Shown: positions 16,521-25,284 of the stretch, in pieces | Numbering within the stretch: the stretch's first letter is position 1 | How the letters are laid out: each line of letters starts with the position of its first letter | DNA from: Verrucomicrobiaceae bacterium UBA1938 | Lineage (GTDB): Bacteria > Verrucomicrobiota > Verrucomicrobiia > Verrucomicrobiales > Verrucomicrobiaceae | Assembly: GCA_002336895.1 (NCBI GenBank) | Contig: DDFC01000017.1 | Span: 15,360 to 79,359, forward strand | Length of the DNA: 64,000 nt | Reading direction: 5' to 3' | Position numbers and translations under genes: made by a program | Notes under the pieces: generated by a model | Databases searched by the model: none | What the model was told of the DNA's origin: nothing | The model's input: only the letters and a program-made list of their open reading frames with translations

Positions 16521-19500
16521 GCACTCCCGCCGAAAACTCCCCCCACCTCGGCATCGCGGGCCGCATCGCCGCCGCGTTTGTGGACTCCAAGCTGACGCCG
16601 CTGGTCGTCATCGCCTCCGTCATTCTCGGTGCTGCCGCCGTGGTGCTGCTTCCGCGCGAAGAGGAGCCGCAGATCAAGGTGCCCATGGTGGATGTGCTGG
16701 TGTCCATGCCCGGCTCCTCGGCCAATGAGATCGAGGAGCGTGCCACGCGCCCGATGGAAAAGCTGCTCTGGGAGGTGCCCGGCGTGGAGTATCTCTACAG
16801 CACCTCACGTGACAGCGAGAGCCTAGTCATCGTGCGCTTCAAAGTGGGCGAGGATCCAGAGCGCAGCCTGGTGAAGATCACGGAAAAGCTGCGGTCCAAC
16901 TATGACCGCATTCCGATGGGCGTCACCCCGCCGCTGATCAAGCCCAAGAGTATCGACGACGTGCCGATCCTGGCTCTCACCCTCCACAGTGCGCGCTATG
17001 ATCACCTCACACTGCGCCGTCTGGCCGCGCAGGTGGAGGAGTCGGTGAAGCAGGTGCCGCTGGTGGCGGAGACCACGCTGCTGGGCGGCTCCCGCCGTGC
17101 CGTGCGTGTGATGCTGGACCCTGTGAAGCTGGCTTCACGCAATCTCAGTCCTGCAGGTCTCGTGCCCATGCTGCAGCAGGCCAACCGCCAGTTCCGCGCA
17201 GGCGGTCTGACCACGGGAAACAACGAGGTGCTGGTGGAAACGGGAGCCTTCCTGAAAACCGCGCATGAAGTGGGAGATGTGGTCATCGGCGTATTCAGTG
17301 GACGCCCCGTGTATTTGCGCGAGGTGGCCGAAATCATCGATGGTGGCGAAGAGCCCACGCAGTATGTCTTTCACGGTAGCAAAAGCGCGGATGAGCCCGC
17401 CGTGACGCTCAGCATCGCCAAACGCCCCGGAGCCAACGCCATCAGCGTGGCAGACGAAGTGCTGCACAAGGCGGAGCTGCTTAAAGGCACGATCATTCCC
17501 TCCGACGTGCAGGTCAGCGTGATGCGCAACTACGGCGAGACCGCCGCTGAGAAATCCAACGAACTGCTGTTGCACATGGGGATTGCGGTATTCAGCGTGG
17601 CCATCCTCATCTGGCTCACGCTGGGCTGGCGGGAGAGCGGCATCGTGGCGGTGGCCATCCCGGCCACGCTGGCGCTCACACTGCTCATCTTTTACCTCTA
17701 CGGCTTCACGCTGAACCGCATCACGCTCTTTGCACTGATCTTCAGCATCGGCATCCTGGTGGACGATGCCATCGTGGTGGTGGAAAACATCGTGCGTCAT
17801 TTCCACCTGCCGCAGAACAAAGGGCGGAGCTGGTCCGCTATTGCTGTGGAGGCCGTGGGCGAGGTGGGAAATCCCACCATCCTGGCCACCTTTGCGGTGA
17901 TCGCCGCCGTGCTCCCCATGGCCTTTGTGGGCGGGCTCATGGGGCCCTACATGCGGCCCATTCCCATCGGCGCCAGTGCGGCGATGTTCTGGTCGCTGCT
18001 CATCGCCTTCATCGTCACGCCCTGGGCCTCCATCCGCATCCTGCGCTGGGGCGGCAAGTACTCCAAGCTGACCGAGGGGAAAGCCGTGGACGATGGTCAC
18101 AAGCACCTTGCCTCCGAGCATGAGGAGGATTTCTTCACGAAGCTCTATCGCCGCATGATGGGCCCGCTCATTCACCACACCGGTGCGCGCTGGATGTTTC
18201 TAATCGGCATCACCGTGCTGCTGCTCGGTGCCATGGCCACGGTGGGGCTTGGCTGGGTGAAGGTGAAGATGCTGCCCTTTGACAACAAGAGCGAGTTTCA
18301 AGTGATCCTGAACATGCCCGAGGGGGCCTCCCTGGAGCAGACCGCCGCTGTGGCACGCGAGATGGCCGCCGTGATCCGCAAGGAGCCGGAGGTGACCGAC
18401 TACCAGATCTACACCGGCGTGGCCTCGCCCTACAATTTCAACGGCCTCGTGCGCCACTACTTCCTGCGTCGTGGAGCCAATGTGGCGGACATCCAGGTGA
18501 ATCTGGTGGGCAAGCACGAGCGCAAGGCGCAGAGCCACGACATCGCCAAACGTGTGCGCCCTGCCGTGGCGGAGATTGCCGCACGCTACGACGCACGAGT
18601 GGCCATCGCCGAGGTGCCGCCCGGCCCACCCGTGCTGCAGACGCTGGTGGCGGAGATCTATGGGCCCGATGAGCAGAGCCGCCTCAGGATGGCGCGTGCA
18701 GTGAAGGACATCTTCAAGGCCACACCCGGCGTTGTGGATGTGGACTGGTATGTGGAGGCCGACCAGCAGAAGGCCCGCTTCATCATCGACAAAGAGAAAG
18801 CCGCGCTCCACGGCATCAGCGCCGCCACCATTTCACAAACGCTCAAGATCGCCGTGGATGGCGAGTCCGTGGATCTGCTGCACCAGCCGCAGGAGAAGGA
18901 GGACGTGAACATCCGCTTGGAGCTGCCACGCTCCGCCAAGACTACAGCGGAAGACTTGCTGGCGCTGCGTGTGCGCTCTGGCGATGCCAATGCGCTGCCC
19001 GAGCCTGGAGCCAGCGGCGCACCGCTGGTGCCGCTGCGCGAGCTGGTGAAGGTGGAGCACGTGCCGGTGGAGAAGAGCCGCTACCACAAGAACCTCATGC
19101 CCGTGACCTACGTCATCGGCGATGTGGCCGGTGTGGTGGAGAGTCCCGTTTACGCCATCTTCCAGATGAACGAGGCATTGAAGAAACTGGACACTCGCGC
19201 CTTTGGCGGCAGCGGTGCGGAGCTCAAGATTCTCAATGCCACCATGCCCTTCAGCGATGCCGAGCCCGCGATGAAGTGGGACGGCGAGTGGCACATCACC
19301 ATCGAGGTCTTTCGTGATCTCGGTGCCGCGTTTGGTGCATGCTTGATCCTCATCTACGTGCTCATGGTGGGCTGGTTCCGCAGCTTCATCACGCCCGCCA
19401 TCGTCATGGTGGCCATCCCGTTCTCCCTCGTGGGCATCCTGCCTGCGCACGGACTTATGGATGCCTTCTTCACAGCCACCAGCATGATTGGCTTCATGGC

Positions 19501-19810
19501 AGGAGGTGGTATTGTGGTGCGCAATTCAATCATCCTCGTGGATTTCATTGAGCTGCGCATTCAGGAAGGAATGCCGCTGAGCGAGGCCGTGATCGACGCC
19601 GGTGCCGTGCGCTTCCGTCCGATGCTTCTTACGGCCATGGCAGTCGTGGTGGGGGCGGCGGTCATTCTTGCCGACCCCATTTTCCAGGGCCTGGCCATCG
19701 CACTCATGGCCGGGGAGATCGCCAGCCTCTTCATCAGCCGCATGGCCGTGCCGGTACTCTACTTCATGGCCAACAAGCATTCACATCCCGAATCTCCAAC
19801 CCAAAACTAA
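16517..19810 (+). CDS. RND efflux transporter permease
   Basis: A 1097-residue proton-driven efflux permease of the AcrB/CusA superfamily. It has the duplicated layout: N-terminal helix (LTPLVVIASVILGAAAVVLL), porter region, helices 2-6, then a second half of similar design. The proton-relay Asp pair is present in GILVDDAIVVVENIV. It lacks the CusA methionine set in any place I can recognise, so metal export is not indicated. It is flanked by two DUF2892 genes and controlled from the arsR operator, which suggests that the cargo is sulfur-related, for example polysulfide or a thiol persulfide; that is inference. Confidence 0.93.
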   Translation: MSTPAENSPHLGIAGRIAAAFVDSKLTPLVVIASVILGAAAVVLLPREEEPQIKVPMVDVLVSMPGSSANEIEERATRPMEKLLWEVPGVEYLYSTSRDSESLVIVRFKVGEDPERSLVKITEKLRSNYDRIPMGVTPPLIKPKSIDDVPILALTLHSARYDHLTLRRLAAQVEESVKQVPLVAETTLLGGSRRAVRVMLDPVKLASRNLSPAGLVPMLQQANRQFRAGGLTTGNNEVLVETGAFLKTAHEVGDVVIGVFSGRPVYLREVAEIIDGGEEPTQYVFHGSKSADEPAVTLSIAKRPGANAISVADEVLHKAELLKGTIIPSDVQVSVMRNYGETAAEKSNELLLHMGIAVFSVAILIWLTLGWRESGIVAVAIPATLALTLLIFYLYGFTLNRITLFALIFSIGILVDDAIVVVENIVRHFHLPQNKGRSWSAIAVEAVGEVGNPTILATFAVIAAVLPMAFVGGLMGPYMRPIPIGASAAMFWSLLIAFIVTPWASIRILRWGGKYSKLTEGKAVDDGHKHLASEHEEDFFTKLYRRMMGPLIHHTGARWMFLIGITVLLLGAMATVGLGWVKVKMLPFDNKSEFQVILNMPEGASLEQTAAVAREMAAVIRKEPEVTDYQIYTGVASPYNFNGLVRHYFLRRGANVADIQVNLVGKHERKAQSHDIAKRVRPAVAEIAARYDARVAIAEVPPGPPVLQTLVAEIYGPDEQSRLRMARAVKDIFKATPGVVDVDWYVEADQQKARFIIDKEKAALHGISAATISQTLKIAVDGESVDLLHQPQEKEDVNIRLELPRSAKTTAEDLLALRVRSGDANALPEPGASGAPLVPLRELVKVEHVPVEKSRYHKNLMPVTYVIGDVAGVVESPVYAIFQMNEALKKLDTRAFGGSGAELKILNATMPFSDAEPAMKWDGEWHITIEVFRDLGAAFGACLILIYVLMVGWFRSFITPAIVMVAIPFSLVGILPAHGLMDAFFTATSMIGFMAGGGIVVRNSIILVDFIELRIQEGMPLSEAVIDAGAVRFRPMLLTAMAVVVGAAVILADPIFQGLAIALMAGEIASLFISRMAVPVLYFMANKHSHPESPTQN

Positions 19811-19816
19811 ACGATT

Positions 19817-20053
19817 ATGAAACCAAACATGGGAACAGCAGACCGCATCCTGCGCGTCCTTTTCGGGCTCGGCCTCATCGCCCACGGCATTGTCAATCAC
19901 AGCTGGGTCGGCGCCATTGGTGCCGTGCCGCTGCTCACCGCCTTCGTGCGTTTCTGCCCTCTCTATTGCCCGCTGGGCATTAATACCATCGGCAAAGGCA
20001 AGAATGGTGGTGACAAAGGTGGTTGCTGCGGCGGTGGTGGGTGCTGTGGATAG
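19817..20053 (+). CDS. DUF2892 (YgaP-like) membrane protein with Cys/Gly-rich tail
   Basis: A 78-residue protein with the DUF2892 signature (MGTADRILRVLFGLGLIAHGIVN, then AIGAVPLLTAFVRFCPLYCPLGI) and a tail GGDKGGCCGGGGCCG with four Cys. The FCPLYCPLGINT block is typical of the family. It follows the RND permease by 6 bp and closes the operon, so the pump is bracketed by two such proteins. The Cys-rich tail could bind sulfur or metal; untested. Confidence 0.9.
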   Translation: MKPNMGTADRILRVLFGLGLIAHGIVNHSWVGAIGAVPLLTAFVRFCPLYCPLGINTIGKGKNGGDKGGCCGGGGCCG

Positions 20054-20078
20054 CTGACGCACGTCGGTGCATGAAAAA

Positions 20079-20106
20079 AGCGGCATCCTGTTGCCAGGAT
20101 GCCGCT
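20079..20106 (-). terminator. Rho-independent terminator of the RRM gene
   Basis: A near-perfect 12 bp stem (AGCGGCATCCTG at 20079-20090 with its complement at 20095-20106, loop of 3-4 bases). On the minus strand it is followed by a run of six T, 30 bp after the RRM protein stop codon. On the plus strand there is no T-run. Confidence 0.85.
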
Positions 20107-20134
20107 CTGAATGGCTTAAGGTGCCAGGGGCTGT

Positions 20135-20488
20135 TTAGTAGCGACCACCGCCGCCGCCGCCGTAGCCGCCACGGCCACCGCCTTTGCCGCCGTAACCACC
20201 ACGGCCGCCGCCGCCGAAGCCAGCGCCTGCTGGGCGCTCTTCACGGGGGCGCGCTTCGTTGATGGCCAGCTTGCGGCCGCCGTATTCCTGGCCGTTGAGG
20301 GCGTTGATGGCTGCGTTCATGGCTTCAGGGGTGTCCATCGTCACAAAGGCAAAGCCGCGGGGGCGGCCGGAGTCGCGGTCCATGGGCAGATGGACGTCGG
20401 TCACAGTGCCGAATTCGGAGAAAAGCACACTCACGTCGTCAGTGGTGGCAGAGAAGGGCAGGTTGCCCACATACATTTTGGTGTTCAT
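20135..20488 (-). CDS. Glycine-rich RNA-binding protein (RRM)
   Basis: A 117-residue protein with one RNA-recognition motif: RNP2 is MYVGNLPF (residues 5-12) and RNP1 is RGFAFVTM. The tail of about 35 residues is GGRGGYGGKG-type Gly/Arg-rich sequence. These short RRM proteins of cyanobacteria and the PVC group resemble plant glycine-rich RNA-binding proteins and are often cold-induced RNA chaperones. A long upstream region of about 200 bp containing a strong hairpin (20567-20603) suggests control in the 5' leader. A clear terminator follows the gene. Confidence 0.93.
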   Translation of the reverse strand: MNTKMYVGNLPFSATTDDVSVLFSEFGTVTDVHLPMDRDSGRPRGFAFVTMDTPEAMNAAINALNGQEYGGRKLAINEARPREERPAGAGFGGGGRGGYGGKGGGRGGYGGGGGGRY

Positions 20489-20566
20489 ATCGTTGTCTAG
20501 GGTTCAGTCAGCCTGCATGAGGCCAGAACCAAGCTCCGAGATCGGATTTAAGAACACCAAAGAATC

Positions 20567-20603
20567 AACCTGATGAACGGCTTAGCTTCGCCTTTATCAG
20601 GTT
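20567..20603 (-). promoter_or_regulatory. Hairpin between the RRM gene and the upstream gene
   Basis: AACCTGAT (20567-20574) and ATCAGGTT (20596-20603) form a perfect 8 bp stem, with GGC/GCC pairing inside. It lies 79 bp upstream of the RRM start and 88 bp after the stop of the membrane protein gene, both on the minus strand. It may be a weak terminator of the latter or a leader element of the RRM gene; no strong T-run follows. Confidence 0.45.
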
Positions 20604-20690
20604 AACTTGCAGTGGCTATACTCGTCTCAACGGAGGCAATAGCAAACCTTAGTTTGGAAATAAACCGGATGGCCGTGTTTCCCTCTGACC

Positions 20691-21752
20691 TCAGCCCTGC
20701 TGGGACTCCGTGCCGGTGATGATCAGGCCGGCGGGTGGGATGGGGCCTGTCATGCCAGCTTCTCCGAGAGGTACGTTTTGACCAGAATCCGGCTTGGCCC
20801 CCGTGCCGCGCATGTTGATGATCTTTTTCATCAGATCGAACCAGAACTGCGCTCCGAGGGCCGCCGCCGCTCCGGCCATGAACCAGCCAAGCAGGCTCTC
20901 GAAAAAGGAGCTGATGGGGTGCTCTCGCCAGGCCTTGGCCGTGGCGCTGTTCCAGCCCACCGGGAAACCGGCGTCGGAGATTTCTTTCACAGCTTCGTCA
21001 AACACCGCGCGTGCTCCCTTGGACTGCTCTGCTCCCATTTTGGCCGCCAGCTGGCTCTGCGCCTGCACGGAGGCCTCTGCCTTTTGCACAAAGGCGGTGC
21101 GCAACTCGTCATTGGTTGAGAGCGCACGTGTGATGGCGATCACGTTCAGATTGCACGCGATCGCGAGCGCTATGCCCAGGCCGAAATTCCACAGCTGTGT
21201 CAGCCGCTTGTACCAGCCGGTGCTGCGGTCCATCATGGCATCAAACCACTGGCCAACGAGAAACTGGAAGACACTGGAGGGCTCCTGGCCGGGGAGGAGA
21301 TTGCGCTCGGCATCGCGGCTCAGAGCCTGCAGCGGACCACCGGTGGCGGCCCCAAGCTGGGAGATGCCCGTGCGCACCTGCTCCCAGCGCGTCTCGGGTT
21401 TGTTTTGCGGATCGTTGCTGGCGGCTGCGGTGCCCTTGGTCTCCAGCACATCCATCAGCACCTGGCTGAACTGGCTGCTGGAAAGGTAGGAAGGAAAGTG
21501 CTTTTCCGCGCTTTCGTCCGCCGAAGTGTGGCGGTAGAGGGAGGAGATCAGCGGATGCTGCACCAGATCGCTCATCGGTGTCGCATCCTTTCCATGTGCG
21601 TCCTGCGGCAGCATGTGGGAGAGCGCCTTCCAGAGCATCTTGCCGCGCGCATTGGACCAGGAGAGAATCATCTCGCTCAGTGTGGAAACCAGCACGCTGA
21701 AGAGGAAAAAGATGAAGGAGAGGCCAAGGGCGACGTCGAGTGTCTGGATCAT
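20691..21752 (-). CDS. Membrane protein of unknown function
   Basis: A 353-residue protein with hydrophobic segments at about residues 7-28 (LGLSFIFFLFSVLVSTLSEMIL), 188-207 (WNFGLGIALAIACNLNVIAIT) and 285-303 (LLGWFMAGAAAALGAQFWFDLM), separated by soluble regions. There is a conserved-looking Glu/Arg set (STLSEMILSWSNARGKML) in the first helix. I do not recognise a family name. The C-terminus is a Gly/Pro-rich tail. It stands alone on the minus strand between the RRM gene and a NagB-like gene. Confidence 0.7.
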   Translation of the reverse strand: MIQTLDVALGLSFIFFLFSVLVSTLSEMILSWSNARGKMLWKALSHMLPQDAHGKDATPMSDLVQHPLISSLYRHTSADESAEKHFPSYLSSSQFSQVLMDVLETKGTAAASNDPQNKPETRWEQVRTGISQLGAATGGPLQALSRDAERNLLPGQEPSSVFQFLVGQWFDAMMDRSTGWYKRLTQLWNFGLGIALAIACNLNVIAITRALSTNDELRTAFVQKAEASVQAQSQLAAKMGAEQSKGARAVFDEAVKEISDAGFPVGWNSATAKAWREHPISSFFESLLGWFMAGAAAALGAQFWFDLMKKIINMRGTGAKPDSGQNVPLGEAGMTGPIPPAGLIITGTESQQG

Positions 21753-21815
21753 GAGGAATGGTTTAAAATTTCATGTTCTGAGTGCAAAGCTGTATCCGTC
21801 GCGGTGCGTGCCGCC

Positions 21816-21833
21816 AACTTTAAACCTGAAACT
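21816..21833. repeat. Dispersed 18-mer, identical to one in the thiC leader
   Basis: AACTTTAAACCTGAAACT occurs here between two minus-strand genes and again, on the opposite strand and without mismatch, at 1498-1515 in the thiC leader. Sequences of the same style (AACTTTCAACTTCAAAC, TTGAAACTTGAGACTTTG) fill 35641-35735 inside a DUF1549/DUF1553 gene. It looks like a family of small dispersed low-complexity repeats. Confidence 0.6.
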
Positions 21834-21846
21834 TGGAACCGGCTTT

Positions 21847-22785
21847 TTAGTGCTGCTCCACCACGCACTCGCCCACGGCGCCGCGGTAGTAGTTGAACTG
21901 CACATTCGGGTGATCCGCCAGCAGAGACATGGGCACGGCAGAGTCGGTGATGCGCTTGGAGATCATAAGCGCGGAGAGCCGCTGGCCCAGAGCGTTGTCG
22001 TGCTGCCCGGCCAGCCAGATGCTCACTTTTTCGGCCATCCAGGTTTCTTTGGGCCCGACGGTGAGGGCTTTCTGCGGCACCAGATTGATGTTGCCACCGC
22101 CCGAGGTGCGGGCCGTTTGCATCAAGCTGACGGGGTGCAGATCCACGAGGCGTGTGGTCAGCTTTCGGTATTCTGCCGGTGCGGGCGGTTCGTTCTTGAA
22201 TTTGCCGGCGCGTTTTGGCGGATCGTTGAAGGCCCAGTGCTTGATCTCGCCCTGGCCGCCCTGCATCACCACGCAGCGTATTCCGCTCTGCCAGCTTTTG
22301 GTGTAGGCGGCGGTGTCTGCTTTGGGGAAATGCAGTTGTGTGTCTGGCATGCAGAGCTTGCGCTGCAGGCGGTCAAAGCACAGGTCGCGGTTCACTTTCT
22401 CAAAGGAGAGCGGGTGCTCCAGAGTCACCTCCTTCTTGGTGTGCTCGTCGTACCACTCGCCCATGCCCCAGAAGTGGCCGTCCTTGATGGAGATGCCCAG
22501 GTCATTGATGAGGCGCGCCACCATGGGCAGGTGCTCTGTAGGCCCCACGGGGCCGCAGATGCCGGCGGGGTTGTCCGGTGTGGCCTGCTTCCAGGCGTGG
22601 ATGTACTCCAGCGCCTCTGCCAGGTAAAAATCCTCCAGCGTGTCGTGCATCACCACTTTGAATCCCGGTCGCGAGAGCTGCCGCAGGTCGCGCTCGGTCA
22701 GCCGTGCGGCATCTTCGATCAATTCATTGTCCAGCGTGGTGTAGTCCCACCACTCAGGTGCGATGTGGCTGATTTGACGCGGCAT
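21847..22785 (-). CDS. NagB-like glucosamine-6-phosphate deaminase/isomerase family protein
   Basis: A 312-residue protein of the NagB/6-phosphogluconolactonase-like superfamily as found in PVC bacteria. Features include ATPDNPAGICGPVGPTEHLPMVARLINDLG, GHFWGMGEWYDE and the C-terminal IWLAGQHDNALGQRLSALMISKRITDSAVPMSLLADH, where classical NagB has its C-terminal catalytic helices. The order and spacing differ from E. coli NagB, so the exact reaction, deamination of glucosamine-6-phosphate or isomerisation of another sugar phosphate, is not certain. No sugar operon adjoins it. Confidence 0.72.
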   Translation of the reverse strand: MPRQISHIAPEWWDYTTLDNELIEDAARLTERDLRQLSRPGFKVVMHDTLEDFYLAEALEYIHAWKQATPDNPAGICGPVGPTEHLPMVARLINDLGISIKDGHFWGMGEWYDEHTKKEVTLEHPLSFEKVNRDLCFDRLQRKLCMPDTQLHFPKADTAAYTKSWQSGIRCVVMQGGQGEIKHWAFNDPPKRAGKFKNEPPAPAEYRKLTTRLVDLHPVSLMQTARTSGGGNINLVPQKALTVGPKETWMAEKVSIWLAGQHDNALGQRLSALMISKRITDSAVPMSLLADHPNVQFNYYRGAVGECVVEQH

Positions 22786-23028
22786 GGTTTACGCTGGTTG
22801 TTGCAAGAATACTCAGGGAAAACGCCGGTTTTGCCAAGCACTCATCTAGGGCAGGTGAAAAAAACCTACATTGAGGCTGGGTGGGGCGCACTGGGGTGAT
22901 TTTAGGCCAGGGCAATTACCTTTCAAAGGCTGCTGGGGCGGTGTGGCCTGGAGAGGGGTCAGTACGGGAGGTGTGATGTGCCGGCAGGTGTTGAATGTGC
23001 GAGACATCACCATATCCAGCTATGCGAA

Positions 23029-24543
23029 TCATTCGGGTTTGCCGTGGTCGTAAAAACTGCGGATCTCGGAGGCGCTCAAGGCGGTGCTGTAGATGGCGAA
23101 CTCGTCGATGGCACCGTTGAGATTGCGGATGGGGAACTGGTGGCCCTGGGTGGGGAGGCCCCAGTTGCCCATTTCACAGGGGCCGAAAACGATGTCGCGG
23201 CCGGGTTGGTGGAGCTTGGAGATTTCGCGGCCGACTTCCTGGCCGTCGAAGTACTGGATGACCGTGCCGCTGGTGTTGTCATAAGTCACGGCGAGGTGGT
23301 GCCAGCGGCCGAGGCTGTCTGCGGTGAAGACGGGTTGGCTGAAGTACATCTGATTGTATCTGGCGCTCTTCGCCGCGTCTGCGGGGCGATACATGATGGA
23401 GAACATGAGGCTGCCGTCTTCGTAGATCTGCCAGTGGGGTTCGCCATTGTCGTAGCCGTCGGTGAGGAGGAGTGAATTGTACTTTTTGTCCACGGAATCG
23501 ACCTTGACCCAGCAGGCGAGAGTGAGGGCGTGGTAGGTGCCGTCGAGATTCAGGCGCACGCGGTCGCCGGGGCGTTTGAACTCGAGCGCGGTTTTTTCAG
23601 GCCAGCGGCCCTGGGTCCATGCGGCACCGACGGCACCGCCGGCGCGCTGAGGGTGGCGTGGCTCGGTGACGTTTTTCACGAGGCGGTCCCAGCGGTCGTC
23701 TTCGAGATGCTTGAAGGTGTAGTAGGCGATGAGGCGTGAGTCCTTGCTGGCAGTGAGAGACCACTGCTGCCAGTCTGCGAAGCGCCGGGTGTCCCGCTCC
23801 TTCACGAGGCCGTGGAGTTCGGTGATGGAGAGGAAATCCGATGTGCTGTGTCCCAGGCCCATGCCTTGCTTCAAGCTGGTGGGTGACTGATCTGTATGCG
23901 CGATGACTTCGCCTTCGAAGACGTGCACGGCGCTGGTGTTGTCCTTCACATTGAGCGCGAACTCGGTGCCGAGGTCTTCGAGTTTCATGCCGGGGGCGTG
24001 CATGAGGAAGCCTTTGGCGGCTGGTGGCACATGCACGCGTACGCGACCGCTGAGGCAGCGGGCCTCCCAGGCGGAGAGGATTTCGATCTCGGCGCTGCCT
24101 TCGATCAAGGCAGTGGCGCCGCTGAAGAACTCGATCTGCGCGAGGCCCTGAGTGAGATGAAGAGGACCGGGCTTGAGTGTGTCGCCACTGCGGAGTGTGC
24201 CGCTGAATTGAGCATCCATGGTCTGGCTGAGCATGGCGACGCCGTTTGAGGTGGCTTCCGTTTCAGCGGGGCGCTGCGGCCAAAAGATGAGGGCGCAGGC
24301 GATGGCGGCAGCGGCTGCGGTGAGGGAAGGCCACCATTGGCGCGTCTTGCGTTTGGGTGTGGTGGCTTGCAGACGGCCGGTATTGACGGCGGGCTGTTGC
24401 AACAGCCGGGCATGCTGATCGACGAGTTCCAGGTAGAGACGGCGGGCCTGCCAGTCTGAGCGCAGGAGGTCTTCGAGCTGGGCGTGCTGCTCGGGGGGGA
24501 TCTCGCCATCAATGGCGGCGTGGATGAGGGATTCGAGGTTCAT
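23029..24543 (-). CDS. FecR-like anti-sigma/LamG-domain membrane protein (module 1)
   Basis: A 504-residue protein. Residues 1-60 resemble an anti-sigma N-terminus (MNLESLIHAAIDGEIPPEQHAQLEDLLRSD), followed by one membrane helix (PSLTAAAAAIACALIFWP), a FecR-like periplasmic region (LEDLGTEFALNVKDNTSAVHVFEGEVIAH) and a C-terminal LamG/concanavalin-like domain (ALTLACWVKVDSVDKKYNSLLLTDG, NLNGAIDEFAIYSTALSASEI). It should hold its sigma factor at the membrane and sense a surface or sugar ligand. The ATG overlaps the sigma factor stop (ATGA at 24540-24543). Unlike module 2, no DUF1549/DUF1501 genes follow. Confidence 0.87.
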   Translation of the reverse strand: MNLESLIHAAIDGEIPPEQHAQLEDLLRSDWQARRLYLELVDQHARLLQQPAVNTGRLQATTPKRKTRQWWPSLTAAAAAIACALIFWPQRPAETEATSNGVAMLSQTMDAQFSGTLRSGDTLKPGPLHLTQGLAQIEFFSGATALIEGSAEIEILSAWEARCLSGRVRVHVPPAAKGFLMHAPGMKLEDLGTEFALNVKDNTSAVHVFEGEVIAHTDQSPTSLKQGMGLGHSTSDFLSITELHGLVKERDTRRFADWQQWSLTASKDSRLIAYYTFKHLEDDRWDRLVKNVTEPRHPQRAGGAVGAAWTQGRWPEKTALEFKRPGDRVRLNLDGTYHALTLACWVKVDSVDKKYNSLLLTDGYDNGEPHWQIYEDGSLMFSIMYRPADAAKSARYNQMYFSQPVFTADSLGRWHHLAVTYDNTSGTVIQYFDGQEVGREISKLHQPGRDIVFGPCEMGNWGLPTQGHQFPIRNLNGAIDEFAIYSTALSASEIRSFYDHGKPE

Positions 24544-25070
24544 GCGAGGCCCTCGGTTTGAAGCTGGCGTGTGACACACTCATGCAGGCGCTGGCGCAGG
24601 AGCTCCAGATTGCGGAAGAGGGTGCGGCGACTGAGGGAGAAGTGGGCCATCATTTCCTCGGCGCTCTGGCGCAGGGCGTAACGGCTGGTGACGAGCTCCT
24701 GATCCTGAGCGGTGAGCTTTTGCAAGCAAGCGTCGAGGAGGCGGAGGCGGTCGTCTAGCTGAGGCTCGATGTGGGAGCGCTCGCTGGCGAGGAGGTCCAT
24801 GACGTCCTCGCTGAAGAGGAGCGGTGAGCGTGATGATTTCTCGCGGTGCTTTTGCACCTGGAAGAAAGCGAAGCGGTATGCCCAGGGGAGGAAGGGGCGG
24901 GCGGGGTCGTATTCGGCGAATTTGCGATAGAGAGCGAGGCTCGTCTCCTGCAGGATGTCGCGGGCGTCAGCCTCGCAAGGCACGAGGCTGAAGATGTAGC
25001 GAAACAACGGCTCCTGATGCTGTGTGAGCAGGAGGACGAGGGTTTCGGTGCTGGAAGGAGAGTCTGACAT
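24540..25070 (-). CDS. ECF RNA polymerase sigma factor (module 1)
   Basis: A 176-residue ECF sigma factor of the type frequent in Planctomycetes and Verrucomicrobia. Region 2 is LFRYIFSLVPCEADARDILQETSLALYRKFAEYDPARPFLPWAYRFAFFQVQKH, and region 4 is KLTAQDQELVTSRYALRQSAEEMMAHFSLSRRTLFRNLELLRQRL. The ATG at 25070 was chosen because the extension upstream has no sigma-like sequence. Its stop overlaps the FecR-LamG start, so the pair is co-translated. It lies divergent from the lacI-type gene across 214 bp. Confidence 0.92.
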   Translation of the reverse strand: MSDSPSSTETLVLLLTQHQEPLFRYIFSLVPCEADARDILQETSLALYRKFAEYDPARPFLPWAYRFAFFQVQKHREKSSRSPLLFSEDVMDLLASERSHIEPQLDDRLRLLDACLQKLTAQDQELVTSRYALRQSAEEMMAHFSLSRRTLFRNLELLRQRLHECVTRQLQTEGLA

Positions 25071-25284
25071 GTGCCATGGGTATTCCCGGGGCAGGTGAAA
25101 GAAGTGCCAAAATTGTACCAGAATGCTCAACCACGGAATACGCTGAATACACGGAACCAATCCCAGGTTTCTGATTTCCGTGTGTTCTGTGTATTCTTTG
25201 GTTCTTTGATTGAATCTGGGGGAGGGCGTTGTTGCGGGGCCGTGGGTTTGTCGCCAGTGTGACGGAGTTCAAAGGTCTGAACGT

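Noticed and set aside
16517..19810. Assignment of the RND permease as a CusA-type copper/silver exporter
   Set aside because: No methionine cluster or metal-binding neighbours were seen, and the operon is tied to sulfur genes.
20567..20603. Hairpin as a firm intrinsic terminator
   Set aside because: No T-run follows on the minus strand; kept only as an undetermined structured element.
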